Origin: UM-FILTER-37-12 sp964344965
GTDB taxonomy: Bacteria; Patescibacteriota; Patescibacteriia; Magasanikbacterales; UBA922
Reading direction: 5' to 3'
DNA length: 64,000 nucleotides
Assembly (NCBI GenBank): GCA_964344965.1
Contig: CAYFPJ010000001.1
Coordinates: forward strand, 122,032-186,031
How positions within the stretch are numbered: the stretch's first letter is position 1; every line of letters begins with the position of its first letter. The position numbers and the translations under genes were made by a program. The notes beneath the pieces were generated by a model, which did not search any database, was not told the DNA's origin, and was given only the letters and a program-made list of their open reading frames with translations. Shown here one piece after another: positions 48,955-57,568 of this stretch.

Positions 48955-49359
48955 ATGAAAATACCCTACAGACAATACAAGCAAATCATCCGCAAGCGGG
49001 CGCGGGAAATGAGGAACAATCCCACTCCAGCTGAAAAAGAGATGTGGGATATTTTACGGCTTGGGAGGTTCCAAGGCCTTCGTTTTCTCCGCCAACATCC
49101 AATTCTCCACCACCAAAACAACCGCGTCTATTTTTTCATTGCTGATTTTTATTGTCATCAGTAAAAACTTATTATTGAAGTAGATGGCGATATTCATGAT
49201 AAGCAAGAACAAAAAGAATATGATCAGATGCGGACAGGTACATTGGAGGGTATGGGTTATTACGTGATGAGGTTTCGGAATGAAGAGGTGCTGAAAGAAA
49301 ACAAATCTGTAATAAGCAAGATTGAGAGACATGTTAAAAATAAAAAACCAGTGGGTTAA
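48955..49359 (+). pseudogene. DUF559 / Vsr-like endonuclease gene with a nonsense codon
   Basis: The start MKIPYRQYKQIIRKRAREMR and NNPTPAEKEMWDILR is typical of the DUF559 family (PD-(D/E)XK fold). At 49162-49164 a TAA interrupts the protein just after ADFYCHQ. The same frame then continues with KLIIEVDGDIHDKQEQKEYD and YYVMRFRNEEVL, completing the domain (catalytic E-V-D after the break). Only the one base change, TAA, separates two intact halves. The gene stop overlaps the terminator at 49342-49373. Confidence 0.85.
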
Positions 49360-49373
49360 TCCACTGGTTTTTT
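49342..49373 (+). terminator. Terminator overlapping the end of the DUF559 gene
   Basis: AAAAAACCAGTGG-GTTAAT-CCACTGGTTTTTT, perfect stem with U-tract. Confidence 0.93.
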
Positions 49374-49380
49374 GTTAGGC

Positions 49381-49409
49381 TTGACAAATTATTTATGCTG
49401 GAGTACTCT
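49381..49409 (+). promoter_or_regulatory. Promoter of the candidate RNA
   Basis: TTGACA (49381-49386), a 17-bp spacer and TACTCT (49404-49409). Identical boxes and spacing to the cold-shock gene promoter at 3587-3615. Confidence 0.6.
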
Positions 49410-49415
49410 ACTTGT

Positions 49416-49680
49416 GTACCTTTTTTTTGTCTGTCCTCGCGGACAGACGAGGAGGTCTATGAGTAACATCACCTAGATGAAGCAACCCGTTTGAGGACGA
49501 GGGGATAGCTCGCGAGCTATCTCGATCCGAGGGTTTGTGAGGGTGTAAATCCCTCAAACGCGTCTATCCCCGAGTCGTGTACGAGTGGTGACCGTTGCCT
49601 GAAAAAATAGGGCGGCTGGAGGGCCATAAAGTCGGGGACTCTTCACAAATAAAAACACTCTATACATCTAGAGTGTTTTT
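49416..49680 (+). ncRNA. Candidate structured RNA (about 265 nt), identity unknown
   Basis: No protein gene fits. A promoter lies just upstream and a perfect terminator (AAAAACACTCTA / TAGAGTGTTTTT, 49651-49680) ends it. Internal helices: GTCTGTCC / GGACAGAC (49429-49447), GATAGCTCG / CGAGCTATC, GTTTGTGAGGG / CCCTCAAAC, and AGTC-GGG-GACT. CGTTTGAGG (49489-49497) can pair with CCTCAAACG (49552-49560), and GGGGATAG (49501-49508) with CTATCCCC (49564-49571); these two cross, giving a pseudoknot or alternative folds. Signatures of RNase P RNA, tmRNA, SRP RNA or tRNA are not seen. Confidence 0.5.
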
Positions 49681-49697
49681 CTATTTTATTTACTAAA

Positions 49698-50483
49698 CTA
49701 ATATCCCATTTTTGTAGTAGGAGTAGTATCTTCTGAAGAAGAATCTTCTGTGGTTTCTACTGCTGTCTCTTCCGTAGTTGTTTCTGCTATTGTTTCAGTC
49801 TCTTCAGAAACAGTTTCTTCGGTAGCTTCTTCTGTTGTTGTTTCAGCCTCTGTGCCTTCTTCGGTGGTTATTTCGCCAGTAGTTTCTTCTTCAGTTTCTG
49901 TTGTTTCTTCTTCTGAAGTTGTTTCTGTTTTTGTGGTCTCTTCCTCAGGCTGTTCAGAATCTCCTTCCACTTCTTCTGAAGTTTCCTCTCCATTTTCTTC
50001 TGCTTCTGCAGTCTCTTCAGTTTGTACTTTTCCCAAAATGGTTAATTCTAGATTATTGCTGTACACTTCACATTGGTCATTGACCAAAGTACAAATACGG
50101 AAGTTTTGGGTACCTCCACCAAGACCGAGCCAGGTGATAGATCTTCTGGATCCAGGTTGGTTGAACCAGTAATTTTTACCATTGTCTACGGGATTTACTT
50201 CTGCACTACGGACCAAGCGGAATTTGATAGGCTCTTCTAGATCTCCTTTTAGTTCCCACTCAAGTCTAGCCAGATCTTTTCCTGGAGTACCTGAAAGCAC
50301 TATTCTGGCTTCTCCTTCGTCTACACTTGCTGTAGTTTCTCCTCCTTCTATCATTTCTTCCATCATCTTCTCGCCATCTTCTGTTTCTGTGGCTTTTTGT
50401 TCGACTGTTGCGTTGTCACATCCAGCCCCTAGCAAGACTAGAGAGAATAGCATGACTCCTCCTATTATTTTATTACGAGACAT
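49698..50483 (-). CDS. Lipoprotein with acidic Thr/Glu-rich tail
   Basis: 261 residues. Signal peptide with lipobox LLGAGC. Residues about 55-155 form a compact domain (ARIVLSGTPGKDLARLEWEL, NYWFNQPGSRRSITWLGLGG, FRICTLVNDQCEVYS), beta-rich with two Cys. The last 110 residues are almost only Glu, Thr and Ser (TTETEEETTGEITTEEGTEA), an unstructured spacer. Function unknown; it is probably on the outer surface. It shares the terminator at 49651-49680 with the convergent RNA. Confidence 0.7.
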   Translation of the reverse strand: MSRNKIIGGVMLFSLVLLGAGCDNATVEQKATETEDGEKMMEEMIEGGETTASVDEGEARIVLSGTPGKDLARLEWELKGDLEEPIKFRLVRSAEVNPVDNGKNYWFNQPGSRRSITWLGLGGGTQNFRICTLVNDQCEVYSNNLELTILGKVQTEETAEAEENGEETSEEVEGDSEQPEEETTKTETTSEEETTETEEETTGEITTEEGTEAETTTEEATEETVSEETETIAETTTEETAVETTEDSSSEDTTPTTKMGY

Positions 50484-50572
50484 AAGTCTATTTGATTAAT
50501 TCCCGCTGGTCGGGATAGATGGATTACTGTCAGGATAATATCAAATTTGCGATCTTTGCACAATAGGTAATT

Positions 50573-51616
50573 TTAGGCAGTTTTCAGGATATCTTTCAAA
50601 TTTGGTCGAAGTCGACTCTTGTATACAGCCAGAGATTCTTTACTACTTTTTCCTTTTCGAAGAGATTCTTGTTTTGATCTTGGTAGATTTGCTATTTTTT
50701 GGCAATCTGGGGTACAGCAGCCATCATACTTCTGCTTACATTCTCCACATTGGATGAAGAGAAGGTGGCAGGCGTTGTTGGCACAATTGGTGTGAGTGTC
50801 ACTTTTATTGTCACATTGGTGGCAATTGGAGATGACCTCCGCACTAATTCTTTCTGCTACTCGACTGTCAAAGACAAAATTTTTGCCTAGGAAATTGTTT
50901 TCTAATCTTTCTTCTTTGCATTGTCTGGCATAATCTATTATTCCTCCGTGTAGTTGATTTACATCTTGAAAATTTTCAGATTTTAGAAAGGCAGAAGCTT
51001 TTTCACAGCGAATTCCTCCTGTGCAGTAGAGAAGTATTTTTTTATCTTTTTTATCAACCAACTCTTCTTTAACAATTTGAAGCTCTTCTCGAAAGGTGTC
51101 GGCATCAGGACAGTAGGCTCCCTTGAAATGACCAATCTCTGATTCATAATGGTTGCGCATGTCTACGACGATAGTATCTTCCTCGCTCATTAGCTCGTTC
51201 CACTCTTTGGCAGTCAGATGCTTACCTACATTGGCAGTGTCAAAAGATTTGTCATCCAATCCATCAGCGACAATTTTTTTCTTTATTTTTATATCCAGTT
51301 TATAAAAAGATTTGCCATCATCCTCAACAGCAATTTTGAAAGGAATATCTGTGAATTCTGGATAAGAATAAAGCTGTTTGGTAAATTTTTTAATATTTTC
51401 AGTTGGGACAGAAAATTGAGCATTAATTCCTTCTCTTGCCAGATAAATTCTCCCTAACACCCCAAGCTCGCTCCATTTTATATATAGATCATCTCGCAAG
51501 ATTTTTGGTTTTGTAATATTCACATAACGATAAAAAGAAATAGTGGTTCGAGGAGTGCTATCTTCTAGTATTCTTTTTTTCAGTTCTCCTTTGTTTATTT
51601 TATTGCGAAGTTGCAT
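50573..51616 (-). CDS. trhO: tRNA uridine(34) hydroxylase (rhodanese family)
   Basis: 347 residues. N-terminal domain with the family motif SELGVLGRIYLAREGINAQF, a rhodanese domain with active-site Cys in LLYCTGGIRCEKASAFL, and a C-terminal cysteine-rich zinc region (NCHQCDNKSDTHTNCANNAC, HLLFIQCGECKQKYDGCC). TrhO (YceA) makes 5-hydroxyuridine at the wobble position of certain tRNAs. Domain order and the cysteine tail match. The start at 51616 is supported by the domain start. Confidence 0.94.
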   Translation of the reverse strand: MQLRNKINKGELKKRILEDSTPRTTISFYRYVNITKPKILRDDLYIKWSELGVLGRIYLAREGINAQFSVPTENIKKFTKQLYSYPEFTDIPFKIAVEDDGKSFYKLDIKIKKKIVADGLDDKSFDTANVGKHLTAKEWNELMSEEDTIVVDMRNHYESEIGHFKGAYCPDADTFREELQIVKEELVDKKDKKILLYCTGGIRCEKASAFLKSENFQDVNQLHGGIIDYARQCKEERLENNFLGKNFVFDSRVAERISAEVISNCHQCDNKSDTHTNCANNACHLLFIQCGECKQKYDGCCTPDCQKIANLPRSKQESLRKGKSSKESLAVYKSRLRPNLKDILKTA

Positions 51617-51793
51617 ATTATATTTCCTTATTTTGGCTAAATATAATGAAATTTTAGGATTTTGTCAATGATATTATATTTTACGTCCGCTGTTGTGTTT
51701 ATACATTGCCACAAATGTCAAGACTTTAGCTTAATTTGTTTTAGTACCTAATATTTACAAAAAAACATCAATATGCTAAGCTGCTAATAATTT

Positions 51794-51937
51794 AATCTAA
51801 AGCGGTTCTATTCCTCGATGCTTGCATCGAAAAAGTGAAAACTAACATTGGTTGAAATAAGATTTTCTGCCAATACCCCGCAGCTTGCTGCGGGGATGGC
51901 CCGATGAAGTCTTACTTAAACCAAATTTACTTTTATT
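51794..51937 (+). mobile_element. 145-bp dispersed repeat, copy 4
   Basis: Full-length with minor differences at the left end (AATCTAAAGCGGTTCTATT). It lies between the divergent trhO and HAF-repeat genes, ending 17 bases before the latter's start codon; same orientation as the other three copies. Confidence 0.9.
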
Positions 51938-51954
51938 TCATAAAATAATTGTCT

Positions 51955-53385
51955 ATGGCAAATAGAGTTTTGGGGATTGGAGGGATTTTGGTGGGCATGA
52001 TTGGAGGACTTGCGTTTTTAGGGTGGGGGTTTTTTGTAGCTACAGATGCCAGTCCTGTTATTGCATCTGAACCAGGCGACGTATACGAGAATTGTCTTGA
52101 TGAGGCAAAGGATGTTTTGTCTTCTTGTATCCATGACTGTGCTGGTGAATATTTCGCCCAAAAAAAAGCATACCAGACATATCAAGACTGTCTGGAAATA
52201 AGAGATGAAGAACAATGTGCAGAATATTATGCTGAGCCTGCTAGCATGGAACAATGGAATACCTGTCGTACTATATGTAAACAAGATTACGCTACTGATG
52301 TAGCACAATGTGAAGAATTGCTTCCTTCATGTGAATGGAATCCAAGCTCTAGTTCTACTATTCATTATTTGGGTAATTTGTATCAAGGTCCATATTCATT
52401 CACCAAACCTTATGCTGTAAATAATCAAGGTATGGTGGCAGGGAGCTCAAAGATTGACTCATCTCATTACCGTGGATTTTTTTGGAATATGATTAATGGA
52501 ATAAATAAACTGTCTACTCTTGGTGGTGGAAATTTTGCTGAAGTATATGACAATAATGAAAATAATGTCATGGTGGGTAAATCAAGTAAAAATTCTAACT
52601 CAAGCGAATACTATCCTGTAGTGTGGTTTTCAACTAGTACCTTTGATACACCATTTCAATTACCAGGATTGCCAGGTCCTGTGAATGTTCAAAGTGAGGT
52701 CTTGGGAATAAACAATAGTGGATTTATGGCTGGATCGGTAAAAATTCCTGGTAAAAATAGTAGGCATGTCGTTTGGGATAACCAAGGAAACTCTACCGAA
52801 CTACCAACATTTTGGAATGCAGCCAGCGGATATCCTGAAGGAAAGGCCACTGACATAAATGATGATAATGTAATTGTCGGATGGACAAAAAATAATAGTG
52901 GCTATAAGACACCTGTTTTATGGTATCAAACTACAGACACACCTTTTTCTTCTGGATGGAATTATTCTGTGGTAGGTACTCTTGGTGGAGAGCATGCAGA
53001 AGCTGTGGCAATAAACAATAATAATATGGTTGTGGGCTGGTCAGAACTTAGTGCTGATGATTCTTATGGATTTGCCTGGACTATTGGTAGTGGACATTCA
53101 CCTTTGGCTCCTGTAGATGGTAAGGTTCAGTCTATGGCCAGTGATGTTTCAGATACAAACCTTATTGTAGGGGATTCTAGTGGAAATGCAGGATCAATAG
53201 CGACCGCATGGCCAGGTGCTGGATGTGACCCAATTGATTTACATTCTGTTTTGCCAGCTTTCAGTGGATGGCAATTGGAAAATGCAACAGCGATCAGTCC
53301 TAATGGTAGATATATTGTCGGAGAAGGTAAATTGACTGGCGTAGATGGTGATGTTCATGGTTGGATGATTGATTTGGGAGAATAA
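51955..53385 (+). CDS. Exported HAF-repeat protein
   Basis: 476 residues from ATG 51955. N-terminal signal peptide / anchor (residues 5-30, LGIGGILVGMIGGLAFLGWG). Residues 38-130 contain about ten Cys (VYENCLDEAKDVLSSCIHDC, CEELLPSC), an apparently disulfide-bonded helical cap. From residue 140 repeats of the HAF family follow, each with xxAxxINxxGxVVGxS and a W: KPYAVNNQGMVAGSS, EVLGINNSGFMAGSV, KATDINDDNVIVGWT, EAVAINNNNMVVGWS, and TAISPNGRYIVGEG. HAF repeats build a beta-propeller. It is likely exposed outside the cell. The 145-bp repeat lies immediately upstream and may provide or disturb its promoter. Confidence 0.85.
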   Translation: MANRVLGIGGILVGMIGGLAFLGWGFFVATDASPVIASEPGDVYENCLDEAKDVLSSCIHDCAGEYFAQKKAYQTYQDCLEIRDEEQCAEYYAEPASMEQWNTCRTICKQDYATDVAQCEELLPSCEWNPSSSSTIHYLGNLYQGPYSFTKPYAVNNQGMVAGSSKIDSSHYRGFFWNMINGINKLSTLGGGNFAEVYDNNENNVMVGKSSKNSNSSEYYPVVWFSTSTFDTPFQLPGLPGPVNVQSEVLGINNSGFMAGSVKIPGKNSRHVVWDNQGNSTELPTFWNAASGYPEGKATDINDDNVIVGWTKNNSGYKTPVLWYQTTDTPFSSGWNYSVVGTLGGEHAEAVAINNNNMVVGWSELSADDSYGFAWTIGSGHSPLAPVDGKVQSMASDVSDTNLIVGDSSGNAGSIATAWPGAGCDPIDLHSVLPAFSGWQLENATAISPNGRYIVGEGKLTGVDGDVHGWMIDLGE

Positions 53386-53402
53386 TTTAGTCAGGTTTAG
53401 AC

Positions 53403-53436
53403 AAAAAAACCGTCTTCGATGAAGGCGGTTTTTTGC
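53403..53436 (+). terminator. Terminator after the HAF-repeat gene
   Basis: AAAAAACCGTCTTC-GAT-GAAGGCGGTTTTTT with a T-tract (one G-U pair). Confidence 0.92.
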
Positions 53437-53507
53437 TTTATGCTCAAATTGACAAATACACTAAAGCAAGTATAATTAGAATAGTTCTTTTTTCCTTAAC
53501 ATGTGTA

Positions 53508-53528
53508 AACCCCTCAGAGGGGCTTTTT
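53508..53528 (+). terminator. Second small terminator-like hairpin
   Basis: ACCCCTC-AGA-GGGGCTTTTT. It may be a remnant or a backup terminator before uvrA. Confidence 0.6.
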
Positions 53529-53539
53529 GTAGTATAAGA

Positions 53540-53626
53540 AAAGGCTGGAAAAGCTGGAAAGGCTTTGCTTTCCTGCCTTACAAATCATTTCAAGCCTTTC
53601 AAGCTTTTTAGGCCTTTTTGATCTTT
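53540..53626. repeat. AAGCCTTTCAAGC low-complexity repeat before uvrA
   Basis: AAAGGCTGGAAAAGCTGGAA at the left faces TTTCAAGCCTTTCAAGCTTT at the right, the same words as at 12385-12432 and 31352-31440. Confidence 0.65.
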
Positions 53627-53631
53627 TGTCT

Positions 53632-56334
53632 ATGCAGAATAAAATAATTATTAGAGGTGCTAGAGAACATAATTTGAAAAATGTTGATCTCGAGTTGCCA
53701 AGAAACAAAATGATTGTCTTTACAGGATTGTCTGGGTCTGGCAAGTCCAGTCTTGCTTTTGATACTATTTTTGCCGAAGGACAGCGTCGATATGTAGAGA
53801 GTCTGTCAGCCTATGCTCGTCAGTTCTTGGGGGGGATGACCAAGCCAGATGTCGATGAGATTGAGGGGCTTAGCCCGGCTATCTCGATTGACCAAAAAGC
53901 GCACAGTGCCAATCCGCGCTCTACTGTTGCTACAATTACAGAGGTGTATGATTATCTACGTGTGCTTTATGCTCGTATTGGTAAGCCGTATTGTCCAGTC
54001 TGTCAGACAAAAATTGAACGCATGACAACGGATCAAATTCAGGACAATATTTTGAGTACATTAAAAGATAGTAAAAAGTATAAAGTAGAAAGTAAAAAGT
54101 CTACGAATGAGATTATTGTTTTGGCGCCAGTAGTACGTGGTCGCAAAGGTGAGTATTACCAGATGCTTTATGATATGTACAATTCTGGATTTCTCGAAGT
54201 GCGGGTCGATGGGAAGATGAAGTCGCTCAAGAATAGAATTACTTTGTCGAAGAATAAGAAGCATACGATTGAAGTTGTAATTGACAAATTAACAATTAAC
54301 AAAAAACAATTAACAAAAGATGGAAAACAACGACTAGCAGAAGCTGTAGAAACGGCTGTTGATCTCTCTGATGGACTTTGTACAGTAATATATGAAAACG
54401 GTGAGGAGGATGTATATAGTACAGAATATTCTTGTCCGAAAGATGGCTTTAGTTTTCCAGAGATCGAACCAAGACTCTTCAGTTTCAATAGTCCTTATGG
54501 ATATTGTCGGCGGTGTACTGGTCTTGGGACGTTGGAATTATTTAGTGAAGAAGATTGTCCAAAATGTGAAGGTAAGAGACTCAATGCTAATGCGCTTAGT
54601 GTGAAGGTGGGTAAGAAAAATATCTGGGAAGCAACATCTTTGACAATTGGAGAGGCGTGTGAATTTTTTGATGGTCTTATTGCCAAACTAAGCAAGTCAG
54701 ATCTAGAAATCGCCGGTGCTGCCCTCAGTGAGATCAACAATCGCATGTCTTTTTTGGATGATGTTGGACTCCATTACATAACTCTCAATCGCAAAGCAGG
54801 AACGCTTTCTGGGGGAGAAGCTCAGCGTATCAGACTTGCTTCACAAGTCGGTCAGCAACTTGTCGGTGCCTTGTATGTACTTGATGAACCGACTATCGGT
54901 CTTCATCAAAAGGACAATGACAGACTGGTCTCAACTTTGCGTGAGCTTTGTGATAAGGGAAATACTATTATTGTCGTCGAGCATGATGAAGACACCATTC
55001 TTATTTCTGATTGGGTGGTGGATATTGGCCCAGGAGCTGGGGTGCATGGAGGGGAGATTGTGTATTCGGGGAGGTTGGAAGATTTGTTGGAAGAGAACAA
55101 AAAATCTCTCCCCCTATCAGGGGGAGCTGGAGGGGGTCTAAAGAAAGGAAAACGTTCAAAGAAAAATGGACCCCCCCTAACCCCCCCTGATAGGGGGGGA
55201 AACATGGCTAATTGCAAAACCTTTGGTAATGCCAAGAAATCCTTGACTGGTAAATATTTGCGTGGAGAAGAAAAGATAGAAGTTCCAACCAAACGCAGAA
55301 AAGTGGATAGAGTTACTCCACTGTTGAAAATAAAGGGAGCAGCTGAAAATAATTTAAAAAATATCAATGTAGAAATTCCATTGCGTCGTCTGGTGTGTCT
55401 GACTGGCGTATCTGGATCTGGAAAATCTACTCTCATGCATAAAATTCTTTATCGATCTGTGGCAAATCGGATAAACTATTCTGGCAAAGCTCCAAAAGAC
55501 AATAAGAGACGAATTGGTAAACATAAAAAAATTCTCAATACAGAATACATTGACAAAATAATTAAAATTGATCAGAAGCCAATCGGTCTAACCCCTAGGA
55601 GTAACCCAGCAACCTATACCAAAGCCTATGATGGAATTCGAGAAATTTTCGCAGCCACACCAGAAGCTAGGATTAGAGGGTACAAAACTGGCCGTTTCAG
55701 CTTCAATCGTCCAGCTGGAAGATGTGAGAATTGCGAAGGTCGGGGAGTGCTCAATATAGAGATGCATTTCTTACCAAGTGTAGAGATTTTATGTGAGGTC
55801 TGCAAAGGAAAGAGATTCAATCACGAGACCCTCCAAGTCCATTTCAAAGGTAAGAATATTGCCGAAGTTCTCGAGATGACGATCGAGGAAGCAGAAGATT
55901 TTTTCCAAGATATTCCCAATATTTATGATAAACTGAAAGTGCTTAATCAAGTTGGTCTTAGTTATCTCACTCTTGGACAATCAGCAAAAACTTTGTCGGG
56001 CGGCGAAGCTCAACGCATTAAGCTGAGTAGAGAGCTTGCGAAGCGTAATACTACCAAGACACTCTATTTGCTAGACGAGCCGACCACAGGACTTCACTAT
56101 GATGATGTAAAAAAATTGGTTGCCGTTTTACAAGATCTTGTTTCCAAAGGCAATACCGTGATGATCATTGAACATAATTTGGACTTGATAAAGTGCGCAG
56201 ATTGGATTATTGATCTTGGTCCAGAAGGAGGAGACAAGGGTGGGGAAGTGGTCACTGTGGGTACTCCGGAGGAGGTTGCTAGGCGCTCTACTACGAGTTA
56301 TACTGGGAAGTATCTTAAACGTTTTTTGAAGTAA
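53632..56334 (+). CDS. uvrA: UvrABC excision nuclease subunit A, with a palindromic insert
   Basis: 900 residues from ATG 53632. Damage-scanning ABC-type ATPase dimer. First Walker A GLSGSGKSSLAFD, signature LSGGEAQRIRLASQVG, and DEPTIGLHQ; second Walker A GVSGSGKSTLMHK, LSGGEAQRIKLSREL and DEPTTGLHY. The second zinc module is complete (CENCEGRG...CEVCKGKR). In the first zinc module the usual CPxCG is CPKDG, so one Cys ligand is replaced. Three blocks resemble repeats inserted in frame: residues about 144-160 (STLKDSKKYKVESKKST), about 217-235 (VVIDKLTINKKQLTKDGKQ), and about 490-530 (SLPLSGGAGGGL...RGGN). Otherwise the order of motifs is normal. Confidence 0.96.
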   Translation: MQNKIIIRGAREHNLKNVDLELPRNKMIVFTGLSGSGKSSLAFDTIFAEGQRRYVESLSAYARQFLGGMTKPDVDEIEGLSPAISIDQKAHSANPRSTVATITEVYDYLRVLYARIGKPYCPVCQTKIERMTTDQIQDNILSTLKDSKKYKVESKKSTNEIIVLAPVVRGRKGEYYQMLYDMYNSGFLEVRVDGKMKSLKNRITLSKNKKHTIEVVIDKLTINKKQLTKDGKQRLAEAVETAVDLSDGLCTVIYENGEEDVYSTEYSCPKDGFSFPEIEPRLFSFNSPYGYCRRCTGLGTLELFSEEDCPKCEGKRLNANALSVKVGKKNIWEATSLTIGEACEFFDGLIAKLSKSDLEIAGAALSEINNRMSFLDDVGLHYITLNRKAGTLSGGEAQRIRLASQVGQQLVGALYVLDEPTIGLHQKDNDRLVSTLRELCDKGNTIIVVEHDEDTILISDWVVDIGPGAGVHGGEIVYSGRLEDLLEENKKSLPLSGGAGGGLKKGKRSKKNGPPLTPPDRGGNMANCKTFGNAKKSLTGKYLRGEEKIEVPTKRRKVDRVTPLLKIKGAAENNLKNINVEIPLRRLVCLTGVSGSGKSTLMHKILYRSVANRINYSGKAPKDNKRRIGKHKKILNTEYIDKIIKIDQKPIGLTPRSNPATYTKAYDGIREIFAATPEARIRGYKTGRFSFNRPAGRCENCEGRGVLNIEMHFLPSVEILCEVCKGKRFNHETLQVHFKGKNIAEVLEMTIEEAEDFFQDIPNIYDKLKVLNQVGLSYLTLGQSAKTLSGGEAQRIKLSRELAKRNTTKTLYLLDEPTTGLHYDDVKKLVAVLQDLVSKGNTVMIIEHNLDLIKCADWIIDLGPEGGDKGGEVVTVGTPEEVARRSTTSYTGKYLKRFLK
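55106..55200. repeat. In-frame GC-rich composite palindrome in uvrA
   Basis: CTCCCCCTATCAGGGGGAGC with TGGAGGGGGTC pairs with GGACCCCCCCTAACCCCCCC and TGATAGGGGGG. It encodes part of an extra segment between LEDLLEE and SLTGKYLRG, which are close together in ordinary UvrA. Confidence 0.9.
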
Positions 56335-56342
56335 TTTTAAAT

Positions 56343-57527
56343 ATGTCAAGAGAATTTTCAAGGGAGGATATGGTAGAACTTCCTAGGCCAAGAAGACATA
56401 GAATGGTTCGAGATAAAAACAATGATCCTAATAGTCCATTATATGGTAGAGAATGTTTGTTTAGTGCTGGAGATGATGATAGAAATCTTAAGTGGATATA
56501 TATTAGAAAAGATAGTTCTCGGGGAAGAAATGTTCGAATGGGTACAGTATCATTATTGCACAGGTATGCTCCAGGAGAGGTGGAAGATCAGCTTAATGAG
56601 CCGGACGCAGTATTGAGAACTTCTCCATTTAGGAGAGGTGATTTTAGAATACCGAGTGTACCAGATTTTAAGCATGCTGCTAGAAATGAAATTATTGGTT
56701 TAGCAAAACTAGCTCATGAGGATGATACATCTTGGAGTACAGCACATGGCTTGGAGCAAGTTATAGATGTCCTGGATATAGATGGTAAATATGTCGGATT
56801 AGTCACAAAATATATTCCTGGGATTGATTGTGTGGAGTTTTTTCGTGACGGGATAAAAAGAAGGGCGACACCGGAAGTGTTACTATCCTTTGGTATCCAG
56901 CTCTGTCTTGCCCTTGAGCAACTTCATCAAAGAGGGGCTGTGCATGGAGATGTAAAACCTGGGAACATGCGGATGCACTTGCCTAAAGCTGATAGAAATA
57001 TTATAGAGTCTGCCTTGCCTCTAGACTCTCAAGATCTAAATATTGATCACCGGACTCATGTATCCCTAGTAGATTATGAGACGATCCAGCCAATTTCTCT
57101 TGCTGGCGATAGGGGTGTCGACAACAAGCTTGTTAAATTTGAAAAATTATTGATGTCTAGATTCTATTCAGCTCCGGAAAAGTATGATGGGAAAGTTTAT
57201 CACTCATCTGATTTGTATTCTGTGGGAGCAACACTGTTGACTCTACTGCACTCGGACAAAAAATATCATCAATTACTTAATGAAAACGGTGGGTTATCAT
57301 ACACAGCACGTCTTCCGGATGACAAATTGCATAAAATTCTACAAACACTCCTTCAGACTAATTATGAACATAGAGGGAGCTGTACTGTTCTGGAAGGTGG
57401 TGGAACCTCTAGAGAACTTAAGTTTGAGACAGCTCTACAGCTTGCCCAAGTATTGAAGGGCATAGCAATATCTGATTATGGTATGAAGGAGTATGATTAT
57501 CCTTTTCATTTAGTACCAAAAAGATAA
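56343..57527 (+). CDS. Hanks-type protein kinase 1, divergent catalytic loop
   Basis: 394 residues. The C-lobe is recognisable: AVHGDVKPGNM at residues 199-209 is the catalytic loop, with HGD in place of HRD; VSLVDYET is the metal-binding DFG position (DYE here); SAPEKY matches the APE motif; HSSDLYSVGATLLTLLH is the helix F region. A clear glycine-rich loop and VAIK lysine are not seen in the N-lobe, so activity is uncertain. It begins 8 bases after uvrA and is followed by three related kinases. The C-terminus ends in the shared module FETALQLAQVLKG...DYPFHLV. Confidence 0.78.
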   Translation: MSREFSREDMVELPRPRRHRMVRDKNNDPNSPLYGRECLFSAGDDDRNLKWIYIRKDSSRGRNVRMGTVSLLHRYAPGEVEDQLNEPDAVLRTSPFRRGDFRIPSVPDFKHAARNEIIGLAKLAHEDDTSWSTAHGLEQVIDVLDIDGKYVGLVTKYIPGIDCVEFFRDGIKRRATPEVLLSFGIQLCLALEQLHQRGAVHGDVKPGNMRMHLPKADRNIIESALPLDSQDLNIDHRTHVSLVDYETIQPISLAGDRGVDNKLVKFEKLLMSRFYSAPEKYDGKVYHSSDLYSVGATLLTLLHSDKKYHQLLNENGGLSYTARLPDDKLHKILQTLLQTNYEHRGSCTVLEGGGTSRELKFETALQLAQVLKGIAISDYGMKEYDYPFHLVPKR

Positions 57528-57568
57528 AAATTTTTTTATATTTAGCAGTATTTATTCAAATTAAAACT

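Noticed and set aside
49416..49680. RNase P RNA
   Set aside because: A short TAGATGAA and a GAGGAGGTC resemble parts of RNase P, but the universal core elements (GAGGAAAGTCC and ACAGAA with CGGCTTA) are absent.
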